From Halictus rubicundus (lineage: Eukaryota > Arthropoda > Insecta > Hymenoptera > Halictidae), in the NCBI RefSeq assembly GCF_050948215.1, contig NW_027488594.1, positions 248,001-312,000 of the forward strand: a stretch of DNA of 64,000 nucleotides, given 5' to 3'. Each line of letters opens with the position of its first letter. The stretch's first letter is position 1. Both the position numbers and the translations under genes were made by a program. The notes beneath the pieces are model-generated. The model was given only the letters and a program-made list of their open reading frames with translations, made no database searches and had not been told where the DNA came from. Below, piece by piece: positions 35,408-48,800 of the stretch.

Positions 35408-38400
35408 AGAGGATAGGATATGATAGAGTATAGGATATAGGATGGATAGGATAGAGGATAGGATACGATAGAGTATAGGATAGTATAGAGGAAAGGATAG
35501 GATAGAGGATAGGATAGGATAGAGGATAGGATAGGATAGGATTGAGGATAGGATAGGATAAGAGGATAGGATAGGATAGGATAGAGGATAGGATGGGATA
35601 GAGGATAGGATAGGATAGAGGATAGGATAGGATGGAGTATAGGATAGGATAGAGCATAAGATAGGATAGTGGAAAGGATAGGACAGAGAATATTATAGGA
35701 TAGAGGATAGGATAAGATAGAGTATAGAATAGGATAGATGATATTATAGGTAAGAGGATAGGATATGATAGAGGATACGATATTATAGAGGATAGGATAG
35801 GATGGAGGATAGGATAGGATAGAGAATAGGATGGGATAGAGGATAGGATAGGATAGAGGATAGGATAGGATAGAGGATGGGATACGATAGAGGATAGGAT
35901 AGGATAGAGGATAGGATAGGATAGAGGATAGGATAGGATAGAGGATAGGATAGGATAGAGGATATAATAGGGTAGAGGATAGGATAGGATACAGGATAGG
36001 ATAGGATAGAGGATAGGCTAGGATAGAGGATAGGATAGGATAGAGGATAGGATAGGATAGAGGATGGGATAGGATAGAGGATTTGATAGGATAGAGGATA
36101 GGCTAGGATAGAGGATAGGATAGGATAGAGGATGGGATAGGATAGAGGATGGGATAGGATAGGGGATAGGATAGGATAGAGGATAGGATAGGATAGAGGA
36201 TAGGATAGGATACAACATAGGATAGGATACAGGATAGGATAGGATAGAGGATAGGATCGGATAGAGGATAGGATAGGATAGAGGATAGGATATGATATAG
36301 TATAGGATATAGGATTGGATAGGATAGAGGATAGGATACGATAGAGTATAGGATAGTATAGAGGAAAGGATAGGATAGAGGATAGGATAGGATAGAGGAT
36401 AGGATAGGATAGGATAGAGGATAGGATAGGATAAGAGGATAGGATAGGATAGGATAGAGGATAGGATAGGATAGAGGATAGGATAGGATAGAGGATAGGA
36501 TAGGATACAGGATAGGATAGGATAGAGGATAGGATAGGATAGAGTATAGGTTATAGGATTGGCTAGGATAGAGGATAGGATAAGATAGAGTATAGAATAG
36601 GATAGATGATATTATAGGTAAGAGGATAGGATATGATAGAGGATAGGATAGTATAGAGGATAGGATAGGATAGAGGATAGGATAGGGTAGAGGACAGGAT
36701 AGAGGATAGGATAGGGGATTGGATAGGATAGAAGACAGGAGACGATAGTGGATAGGATAGGATAGAGGATAGGATAGGATAGAGAATAGGATAGAGTATA
36801 GGTTATAGGATTGGATAGGGTAGAGGATAGGATACGACAGAGGATAGGGTAGGATTGAGGATAGGATAGGAAAGAGGATAGGATAGGATAGAGGATAGGA
36901 TAGGATAGAGGATAGGATAGGTTAGGGGATAGGATAGGATAGAGGATAGGATAGGATAGAGGATAGGATAGGATAAGAGGATAGGATAGGCTAGAGGATA
37001 GGATAGGATAGCGGAAAGGATTTGATAGAGGATAGGATAGGATAGAGGATAGGATAGGATAAAGGATAGGATAGGATAGAGGATAGGATAGGATAGAGGA
37101 TAGGATAGGATACAGGATAGGATAGGATAGAGGATAGGATAGTATAGAGGATACGATATACGATTGGATAGGGTAGAGAATAGGATACGATAGAGGATAG
37201 TATAGGATTGGATAGAGAATAGGATCGGATAGAGGATAGGATAGGATAGAGGATAGGATAGGATAGAGGATAGGATAGGATAGGATAGGATAGAGGATAG
37301 GATAGGATAGAGGATAGGATAGGATACAGGATAGGATAGGATAGAGGATAGGATAGTATAGAGGATACGATATACGATTGGATAGGATAGAGAATAGGAT
37401 ACGATAGAGGATAGTATAGGATTGGATAGAGAATAGGATCGGATAGAGGATAGGATAGGATAGAGGATAGGATAGGATAGAGGATAGGATAGGATAGGAT
37501 AGGATAGAGGATAGGATAGGATACAGGATAGGATAGGATTGGATAGAGAATAGGATGGGATAGAGGATAGGATAGGATAGAGGATAGGATAGGATAGAGA
37601 ATAGGATAGGATAGATGATATTATAGGAAAGAGGATAGGATATGATAGAGGATAGGATTGGATAGAGGATCGGTTAGGATAGAGGATAGGATAGGATAGA
37701 GGATAGGATAGGATAGAGGATAGGATAGGATATAGGATAGGATAGGATAGAGGATAGGATAGGATAGAGGATACTATATAGGATTGGATAGGATAGAGAA
37801 TAGGATACGATGGAGGATAGGATAGGATTGGATAGAGAATAGGATGATGATAGAGGATAGGATAGGATAGAGGAAAGGATAGGATAGAGGATAGGATAGA
37901 GGATAGGATAGAGGATAGGATAGGATAGAGGATAGGATAGGATAGAGGATAGGATAGGATAGAGGATAGGATAGGATAGAGGATAGGATAGGATAAGAGG
38001 ATAGGATAGGATAAAGGATAGGATAGGATAGAAGATAGGATATAGGATTGGATAGGATAGGATAGAGGATAGGATAGGATAGAGGATGGGATAGGATAGA
38101 GGATAGGATAGGATAGAGGATAGGATAGGATAGAGGATAGGATAGGATAGAGGATAGGATAGGATACAACATAGGATAGGATAGAGGATAGGATAGGATA
38201 TAGGATTGGATAGGATAGAGGATAGGATACGATAGAGTATAGGATAGTATAGAGGAAAGGATAGGATAGAGGATAGGATAGGATAGAGGATAGGATAGGA
38301 TAGGATAGAGGATAGGATAGGATAAGAGGATAGGATAGGATAGGATAGAGGATAGGATAGGATAGAGGATAGGATAGGATAGAGGATAGGATAGGATACA

Positions 38401-39564
38401 GGATAGGATAGGATAGAGGATAGGATAGGATAGAGGATAGGATAGTATAGAGGATACGATATACGATTGGATAGGGTAGAGAATAGGATACGATAGAGGA
38501 TAGTATAGGATTGGATAGAGAATAGGATCGGATAGAGGATAGGATAGGATAGAGGATAGGATAGGATAGAGGATAGGATAGGATAGGATAGGATAGGATA
38601 GAGGATAGGATAGGATACAGGATAGGATAGGATTGGATAGAGAATAGGATGGGATAAAGGATAGGATAGGATAGAGGATAGGATAGGATAGAGAATAGGA
38701 TAGGATAGATGATATTATAGGAAAGAGGATAGGATATGATAGAGGATAGGATAGGATAGAGGATCGGTTAGGATAGAGGATAGGATAGGATAGAGGATAG
38801 GATAGGATATAGGATAGGATAGGATAGAGGATAGGATAGGATAGAGGATACTATATAGGATTGGATAGGATAGAGAATAGGATACGATGGAGGATAGGAT
38901 AGGATTGGATAGAGAATAGGATGATGATAGAGGATAGGATAGGATAGAGGAAAGGATAGGATAGAGGATAGGATAGAGGATAGGATAGAGGATAGGATAG
39001 GATAGAGGATAGGATAGGATAGAGGATAGGATAGGATAGAGGATAGGATAGGATAGAGGATAGGATAGGATAAGAGGATAGGATAGGATAGAGGATAGGA
39101 TAGGATAGAAGATAGGATATAGGATTGGATAGGATAGAGGATAGGATACGATAGAGGATAAGATAGGATAGGATAGAGAATAGGATAGGATATATGATAT
39201 TATAGGATAGAGCAAGGATAGGACAGAGGATACGATATTATAGAGGATAGGATAGGATAGAGGATCGGATAGGATAGATGATAGGATAGGATAGAGGATA
39301 GGATAGGGTAGAGGATAGGATAGGATAGAGGATAGGATAGGATAGAGTATAGAATAGGATAGATGATAGGATAGGATAGGATAGAGAATAGGATAGGATA
39401 TATGATATTATAGGATAGAGCAAGGATAGGACAGAGGATGCGATATTATAGAGAATAGGATAGGATAGCGGAAAGGATAGGATAGAGGATAGGATAGGAT
39501 AGAGGATAGGATAGGATAGAGGATAGGATAGGATAAAGGATAGGATAGGATGGAGGATAGGATA

Positions 39565-42500
39565 GGATAGATGATAGGATAGGATAGAGGATAGGATAGG
39601 ATAGAGGATAGCATAGGATACAGGATAGGATAGGATAGTGGATAGGATAGGATAGAGGATACGATATAGGATTGGATAGGATAGAGAATAGGATACGATA
39701 GAGGATAGGATAGGATTGGATAGAGAATAGGATGGGATAGAGGATAGGATAGGATAGAGGATAGGATAGGATAGAGGATAGGATGGGATAGGGGATAGGC
39801 TAGGATAGAGGATAGGATAGGATAGAGGATAGGATAGGATAGAGGATAGGATAGGATAGATGATAGGATAGGATATAGGATACGATAGAGAATAGGATAG
39901 GATAGGATAGAGGATATTATAGGATAGAGGATGGGATAGGATAGAGGATAGGATAGGATAGAGGATAGGATAGGATAGAGGATAGGATAGGATAGAGGAT
40001 AGGATAGGATAGAAGATAGGATAGGATACAGGATAGGATAGGATAGAGGATAGGCTAGGATAGAGGATAGGATAGTATAGAGGATAGGATAGGATAGAGG
40101 ATGGGATAGGATAGAGGATAGGATAGGATAGAGGATAGGATAGGATAGAGGATAGGATAGGATACAACGTAGGATAGGATACAACATAGGATAGGATACA
40201 GGATAGGATAGGATATAGGATAGAATCGGATAGAGGATAGGATAGGATAGAGGATAGGATATGATAGAGTATAGGATATAGGATTGGATAGGATAGAGGA
40301 TAGGATACGATAGAGTATAGGATAGTATAGAGGAAAGGATAGGATAGAGGATAGGATAGGATAGAGGATAGGATAGGATAGGATTGAGGATAGGATAGGA
40401 TAAGAGGATAGGATAGGATAGGATAGAGGATATGATAGGATAGAGGATAGGATAGGATAGAGGATAGGATAGGATGGAGTATAGGATAGGATAGAGCATA
40501 AGATAGGATAGTGGAAAGGATAGGACAGAGAATATTATAGGATAGAGGATAGGATAAGATAGAGTATAGAATAGGATAGATGATATTATAGGTAAGAGGA
40601 TAGGATATGATAGAGGATACGATATTATAGAGGATAGGATAGGATAGAGGATCGGATAGGATAGATGATAGGATAGGATAGAGGATAGGATAGGGTAGAG
40701 GATAGTATAGGATAGAGGATAGGATAGGATAGAGTATAGAATAGGATAGATGATAGGATAGGATAGGATAGAGAATAGGATAGGATATATGATATTATAG
40801 GATAGAGCAAGGATAGGGCAGAGGATGCGATATTATAGAGAATAGGATAGGATAGCGGAAAGGATAGGATAGAGGATAGGATAGGATAGAGGATAGGATA
40901 GGATAAAGGATAGGATAGGATAGAGGATAGGATAGGATAGAGGATAGGATAGGATAGAGGATAGGATAGGATAGAGGATAGCATAGGATACAGGATAGGA
41001 TAGGATAGTGGATAGGATAGGATAGAGGATACGATATAGGATTGGATAGGATAGAGAATAGGATACGATAGAGGATAGGATAGGATTGGATAGAAAATAG
41101 GATGGGATAGAGGATAGGATAGGATAGAGGATAGGATAGGATAGAGGATGGGATAGGATAGAGGATAGGGTAGGATAGAGGATAGAATAGGATAGAGGAT
41201 AGGATAGGATAGAGGATAGCATAGGATACAGGATAGGATAGGATAGTGGATAGGATAGGATAGAGGATACGATATAGGATTGGATAGGATAGAGAATAGG
41301 ATACGATAGAGGATAGGATAGGATTGGATAGAGAATAGGATGGGATAGAGGATAGGATAGGATAGAGGATAGGATAGGATAGAGGATAGGATGGGATAGG
41401 GGATAGGCTAGGATAGAGGATAGGATAGGATAGAGGATAGGATAGGATAGAGGATAGGATAGGATAGATGATAGGATAGGATATAGGATACGATAGAGAA
41501 TAGGATAGGATAGGATAGAGGATATTATAGGATAGAGGATGGGATAGGATAGAGGATAGGATAGGATAGAGGATAGGATAGGATAGAGGATAGGATAGGA
41601 TAGAGGATAGGATAGGATAGAAGATAGGATAGGATACAGGATAGGATAGGATAGAGGATAGGCTAGGATAGAGGATAGGATAGTATAGAGGATAGGATAG
41701 GATAGAGGATGGGATAGGATAGAGGATAGGATAGGATAGAGGATAGGATAGGATAGAGGATAGGATAGGATACAACGTAGGATAGGATACAACATAGGAT
41801 AGGATACAGGATAGGATAGGATATAGGATAGAATCGGATAGAGGATAGGATAGGATAGAGGATAGGATATGATAGAGTATAGGATATAGGATTGGATAGG
41901 ATAGAGGATAGGATACGATAGAGTATAGGATAGTATAGAGGAAAGGATAGGATAGAGGATAGGATAGGATAGAGGATAGGATAGGATAGGATTGAGGATA
42001 GGATAGGATAAGAGGATAGGATAGGATAGGATAGAGGATATGATAGGATAGAGGATAGGATAGGATAGAGGATAGGATAGGATGGAGTATAGGATAGGAT
42101 AGAGCATAAGATAGGATAGTGGAAAGGATAGGACAGAGAATATTATAGGATAGAGGATAGGATAAGATAGAGTATAGAATAGGATAGATGATATTATAGG
42201 TAAGAGGATAGGATATGATAGAGGATACGATATTATAGAGGATAGGATAGGATAGAGGATCGGATAGGATAGATGATAGGATAGGATAGAGGATAGGATA
42301 GGGTAGAGGATAGTATAGGATAGAGGATAGGATAGGATAGAGTATAGAATAGGATAGATGATAGGATAGGATAGGATAGAGAATAGGATAGGATATATGA
42401 TATTATAGGATAGAGCAAGGATAGGGCAGAGGATGCGATATTATAGAGAATAGGATAGGATAGCGGAAAGGATAGGATAGAGGATAGGATAGGATAGAGG

Positions 42501-42820
42501 ATAGGATAGGATAAAGGATAGGATAGGATAGAGGATAGGATAGGATAGAGGATAGGATAGGATAGAGGATAGGATAGGATAGAGGATAGCATAGGATACA
42601 GGATAGGATAGGATAGTGGATAGGATAGGATAGAGGATACGATATAGGATTGGATAGGATAGAGAATAGGATACGATAGAGGATAGGATAGGATTGGATA
42701 GAAAATAGGATGGGATAGAGGATAGGATAGGATAGAGGATAGGATAGGATAGAGGATGGGATAGGATAGAGGATAGGGTAGGATAGAGGATAGAATAGGA
42801 TAGAGGATAGGATAGGATAG
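39565..42820 (+). repeat. 1608-bp tandem higher-order repeat, two copies
   Basis: A series of variants is repeated with an exact 1608-bp offset: AGAGGATAGC at 39603 and 41211, GATATTATAGG at 39913 and 41521, CAACGTAGG near 40167 and 41775, GAATCGG at 40223 and 41831, and the AGAGCATAAG site near 40491 and 42099. The copies separate near 41211 and 42820. Each copy contains the site that corresponds to the LINE insertion point, unoccupied. Confidence 0.87.
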
Positions 42821-45800
42821 AGGATAGGATAGGATATAGTATACGATATAGGATTGGATAGGATAGAGAATAGGATACGATAGAGAATAGGATAGGATTG
42901 GATAGAGAATAGGATGGGATAGAGGATAGGATAGGATAGAGGATAGGGTAGGATAGAGGATGGGATAGGATAGAGGATAGGATAAAATAGAGGATAGGAT
43001 AGGATGGAGGATAGGATAGGATAGAGGATAGGATATTATAGAGGATAGGATAGGATATAGGATACGATATAGGATTGGATAGGATAGAGAATAGGATACG
43101 ATAGAGAATAGGATAGGATTGGATAGAGAATAGGATGGGATAGAGGATAGGATAGGATAGAGGATAGGATAGGATAGAGGATGGGATACGATAGAGGATA
43201 GGATAGGATAGAGGATAGGATAGGATAGAGGATAGGATAGGATAGAGGATAGGATAGGATAGAGGATAGGATAGGGTAGAGGATAGGATAGGATACAGGA
43301 TAGGATAGGATAGAGGATAGGATAGGATAGAGGATAGGATAGGATAGAGGATAGGATAGGATACAGGATAGGATAGGATAGAGGATAGGATAGTATAGAG
43401 GATACGATATACGATTGGATAGGATAGAGAATAGGATACGATAGAGGATAGTATAGGATTGGATAGAGAATAGGATCGGATAGAGGATAGGATAGGATAG
43501 AGGATAGGATAGGATAGAGGATAGGGTAGGATAGGATAGGATAGAGGATAGGATAGGATACAGGATAGGATAGGATTGGATAGAGAATAGGATGGGATAG
43601 AGGATAGGATAGGATAGAGGATAGGATAGGATAGAGAATAGGATAGGATAGATGATATTATAGGAAAGAGGATAGGATATGATAGAGGATAGGATAGGAT
43701 AGAGGATCGGTTAGGATAGAGGATAGGATAGGATAGAGGATAGGATAGGATAGAGGATAGGATAGGATATAGGATAGGATAGGATAGAGGATAGGATAGG
43801 ATAGAGGATACTATATAGGATTGGATAGGATAGAGAATAGGATACGATGGAGGATAGGATAGGATTGGATAGAGAATAGGATGATGATAGAGGATAGGAT
43901 AGGATAGAGGAAAGGATAGGATAGAGGATAGGATAGAGGATAGGATAGAGGATAGGATAGGATAGAGGATAGGATAGGATAGAGGATAGGATAGGATAGA
44001 GGATAGGATAGGATAAGAGGATAGGATAGGATAGAGGATAGGATAGGATAGAAGATAGGATATAGGATTGGATAGGATAGAGGATAGGATACGATAGAGG
44101 ATAAGATAGGATAGGATAGAGAATAGGATAGGATATATGATATTATAGGATAGAGCAAGGATAGGACAGAGGATACGATATTATAGATGATAGGATAGGA
44201 TAGAGGATCGGATAGGATACAGGATAGGATAGGATAGAGGATAGGATAGCATAGAGGATACGATATAGGATTGGATAGGATAGAGAATAGGATACGATAG
44301 AGGATAGGATAGGATTGGATAGAGAATAGGATGGGATAGAGGATAGGATAGTATAGAGGAAAGGATAGGATAGAGGATAGGATAGGATAGGATAGAGGAT
44401 AGGATAGGATAGAGGATAGGATAGGATAGAGGATAGGATAGGATAGAGGATAGGATAGGATAGAGGATAGGATAGGATAGAGGATAGGATACGATAGATG
44501 ATAGGATAGGATATATGATATTATAGGATAGAGCAAGGATAGGACAGAGGATACGATATTATAGATGATAGGATAGGATAGAGGATCGGATAGGATACAG
44601 GATAGGATAGGATAGAGGATAGGATAGGATAGAGGATAGGATAGGGTAGAGGATAGGATAGGATAGAGGATGGGATAGGATACAGGATAGGATAGGATAG
44701 AGGATAGGATAGGATAGAGTATAGGTTATAGGATTGGCTAGGATAGAGGATAGGATAGGATAGGATAGAGAATAGGATAGGATATATGATATTATAGGAT
44801 GGAGCAAGGATAGGACAGAGGATACGATATTATAGAGGATAGGACAGGATAGAGGATAGGATAGGATAGAGGATAGGATAGGAAAGAGGATAGGATAGGA
44901 TAGAGGATAGGATAGGATATATGATATTATAGGATAGAGCAAGGATAGGACAGAGGATACGATATTATAGAGGATAGGATAGGATAGCGGAAAGGATAGG
45001 ATAGAGGATAGGATAGGATAGAGGATAGGATAGGATAGAGGATAGGATAGGATAAAGGATAGGATAGGATAGAGGATAGGATAGGATAGAGGATAGGATA
45101 GGATAGAGGATAGGATAGGATAGAGGATAGCATAGGATACAGGATAGGATAGGATAGTGGATAGGATAGGATAGAGGATACGATATAGGATTGGATAGGA
45201 TAGAGAATAGGATACGATAGAGGATAGGATAGGATTGGATAGAGAATAGGATGGGATAGAGGATAGGATAGGATAGAGGATAGGATAGGATAGAGGATAG
45301 GATGGGATAGGGGATAGGCTAGGATAGAGGATAGGATAGGATAGAGGATAGGATAGGATAGAGGATAGGATAGGATAGAGGATAGGATAGGATAGAGGAT
45401 AGGATAGGATATAGGATACGATAGAGAATAGGATAGGATAGGATAGAGGATATTATAGGATAGAGGATGGGATAGGATAGAGGATAGGATAGGATAGAGG
45501 ATAGGATAGGATAGAGGATAGGATAGGATAGAGGATAGGATAGGATAGAAGATAGGATAGGATACAGGATAGGATAGGATAGAGGATAGGCTAGGATAGA
45601 GGATAGGATAGTATAGAGGATAGGATAGGATAGAGGATGGGATAGGATAGAGGATAGGATAGGATAGAGGATAGGATAGGATAGAGGATAGGATAGGATA
45701 CAACGTAGGATAGGATACAACATAGGATAGGATACAGGATAGGATAGGATATAGGATAGAATCGGATAGAGGATAGGATAGGATAGAGGATAGGATATGA

Positions 45801-48800
45801 TAGAGTATAGGATATAGGATTGGATAGGATAGAGGATAGGATACGATAGAGTATAGGATAGTATAGAGGAAAGGATAGGATAGAGGATAGGATAGGATAG
45901 AGGATAGGATAGGATAGGATTGAGGATAGGATAGGATAAGAGGATAGGATAGGATAGGATAGAGGATATGATAGGATAGAGGATAGGATAGGATAGAGGA
46001 TAGGATAGGATGGAGTATAGGATAGGATAGAGCATAAGATAGGATAGTGGAAAGGATAGGACAGAGAATATTATAGGATAGAGGATAGGATAAGATAGAG
46101 TATAGAATAGGATAGATGATATTATAGGTAAGAGGATAGGATATGATAGAGGATACGATATTATAGAGGATAGGATAGGATAGAGGATCGGATAGGATAG
46201 ATGATAGGATAGGATAGAGGATAGGATAGGGTAGAGGATAGTATAGGATAGAGGATAGGATAGGATAGAGTATAGAATAGGATAGATGATAGGATAGGAT
46301 AGGATAGAGAATAGGATAGGATATATGATATTATAGGATAGAGCAAGGATAGGGCAGAGGATGCGATATTATAGAGAATAGGATAGGATAGCGGAAAGGA
46401 TAGGATAGAGGATAGGATAGGATAGAGGATAGGATAGGATAAAGGATAGGATAGGATAGAGGATAGGATAGGATAGAGGATAGGATAGGATAGAGGATAG
46501 GATAGGATAGAGGATAGCATAGGATACAGGATAGGATAGGATAGTGGATAGGATAGGATAGAGGATACGATATAGGATTGGATAGGATAGAGAATAGGAT
46601 ACGATAGAGGATAGGATAGGATTGGATAGAGAATAGGATGGGATAGAGGATAGGATAGGATAGAGGATAGGATAGGATAGAGGATGGGATAGGATAGAGG
46701 ATAGGGTAGGATAGAGGATAGAATAGGATAGAGGATAGGATAGGATAGAGGATAGGATAGGATATAGTATACGATATATGATTGGATAGGATAGAGAATA
46801 GGATACGATAGAGAATAGGATAGGATTGGATAGAGAATAGGATGGGATAGAGGATAGGATATGATAGAGGATAGGATAGGATAGAGGATGGGATAGGATA
46901 GAGGATAGGATAAAATAGAGGATAGGATAGGATGGAGGATAGGATAGGATAGAGGATAGGATAGGATAGAGGATAGGATAGGATATAGGATACGATATAG
47001 GATTGGATAGGATAGAGAATAGGATACGATAGAGAATAGGATAGGATTGGATAGAGAATAGGATGGGATAGAGGATAGGATAGGATAGAGGATGGGATAC
47101 GATAGAGGATAGGATAGGATAGAGGATAGGATAGGATAGAGGATAAGATAGGATAGAGGATAGGATAGGATAGAGGATAGGATAGGATAGAGGATAGGAT
47201 AGGATAGAGGATGGGATAGGATAGAGGATAGGATAGGATAGAGGATGGGATAGGATAGAGGATAGGATAGGATAGAGGATAGGCTAGGATAGAGGATAAG
47301 ATAGGATAGAGGATAGGATAGGATAGAGGATGGGATAGGATAGAGGATAGGATAGGATAGAGGATAGGATAGGATAGAGGATAGGATAGGATAGAGGATA
47401 GGATAGGATACAACATAGTATAGGATACAGGATAGGATAGGATAGAGGATAGGATCGGATAGAGGATAGGTTAGGATAGAGGATAGGATATGATATAGTA
47501 TAGGATATAGGATTGGATAGGATAGAGGATAGGATACGATAGAGTATAGGATAGTATAGAGGAAAGGATAGGATAGAGGATAGGATAGGATAGAGGATAG
47601 GATAGGATAGGATAGAGGATAGGATAGGATAAGAGGATAGGATAGGATAGGATAGAGGATAGGATAGGATAGGATAGGATAGAGGATAGGATAGGATAGA
47701 GGATAGGATAGGATACAGGATAGGATAGGATAGAGTATAGGATAGGATAGAGTATAGGTTATAGGATTGGCTAGGATAGAGGATAGGATAAGATAGAGTA
47801 TAGAATAGGATAGATGATATTATAGGTAAGAGGATAGGATATGATAGAGGATAGGATAGTATAGAGGATAGGATAGGATAGAGGATAGGATAGGATAGAG
47901 TATAGGTTATAGGATTGGCTAGGATAGAGGATAGGATAGGATAGGATAGAGAATAGGATAGGATATATGATATTATAGGATGGAGCAAGGATAGGACAGA
48001 GGATACGATATTATAGAGGATAGGACTGGATAGAGGATAGGATAGGATAGAGGATAGGATAGGAAAGAGGATAGGATAGGATAGAGGATAGGATAGGATA
48101 TATGATATTATAGGATAGAGCAAGGATAGGACAGAGGATACGATATTATAGAGGATAGGATAGGATAGCGGAAAGAATAGGATAGAGGATAGGATAGGAT
48201 AGAGGATAGGATAGGATAGAGGATAGGATAGGATAAAAGGATAGGACAGGATAGAGGATAGGATAGGATAGAGGATAGGATAGGATAGAGGATAGGATAG
48301 GATAGTGGATAGCATAGGATACAGGATAGGATAGGATAGTGGATAGGATAGGATAGAGGATAGGTAGGATAGAGGATAGGATGGGATAGGGGATAGGCTA
48401 GGATAGAGGATAGGATAGGATAGAGGATAGGATAGGATAGAGGATAGGATAGGATATAGGATACGATAGAGAATAGGATAGGATAGGATAGAGGATATTA
48501 TAGGATAGAGGATGGGATAGGATAGAGGATAGGATAGGATAGAGGATAGGATAGGATAGAGGATAGGATAGGATAGAGGATGGGATAGGATAGAGGATAG
48601 GATAGGATAGAGGATAGGATATGATAGAGGATACGATATTATAGAGGATAGGATAGGATAGAGGATCGGATAGGATAGATGATAGGATAGGATAGAGGAT
48701 AGGATAGGGTAGAGGATAGTATAGGATAGAGGATAGGATAGGATAGAGTATAGAATAGGATAGATGATAGGATAGGATAGGATAGAGAATAGGATAGGAT

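Noticed and set aside
39400..39470. TATATGATATTATAG variants as TATA-box promoters
   Set aside because: They are monomer variants repeated throughout the array, with no gene or consistent downstream feature.
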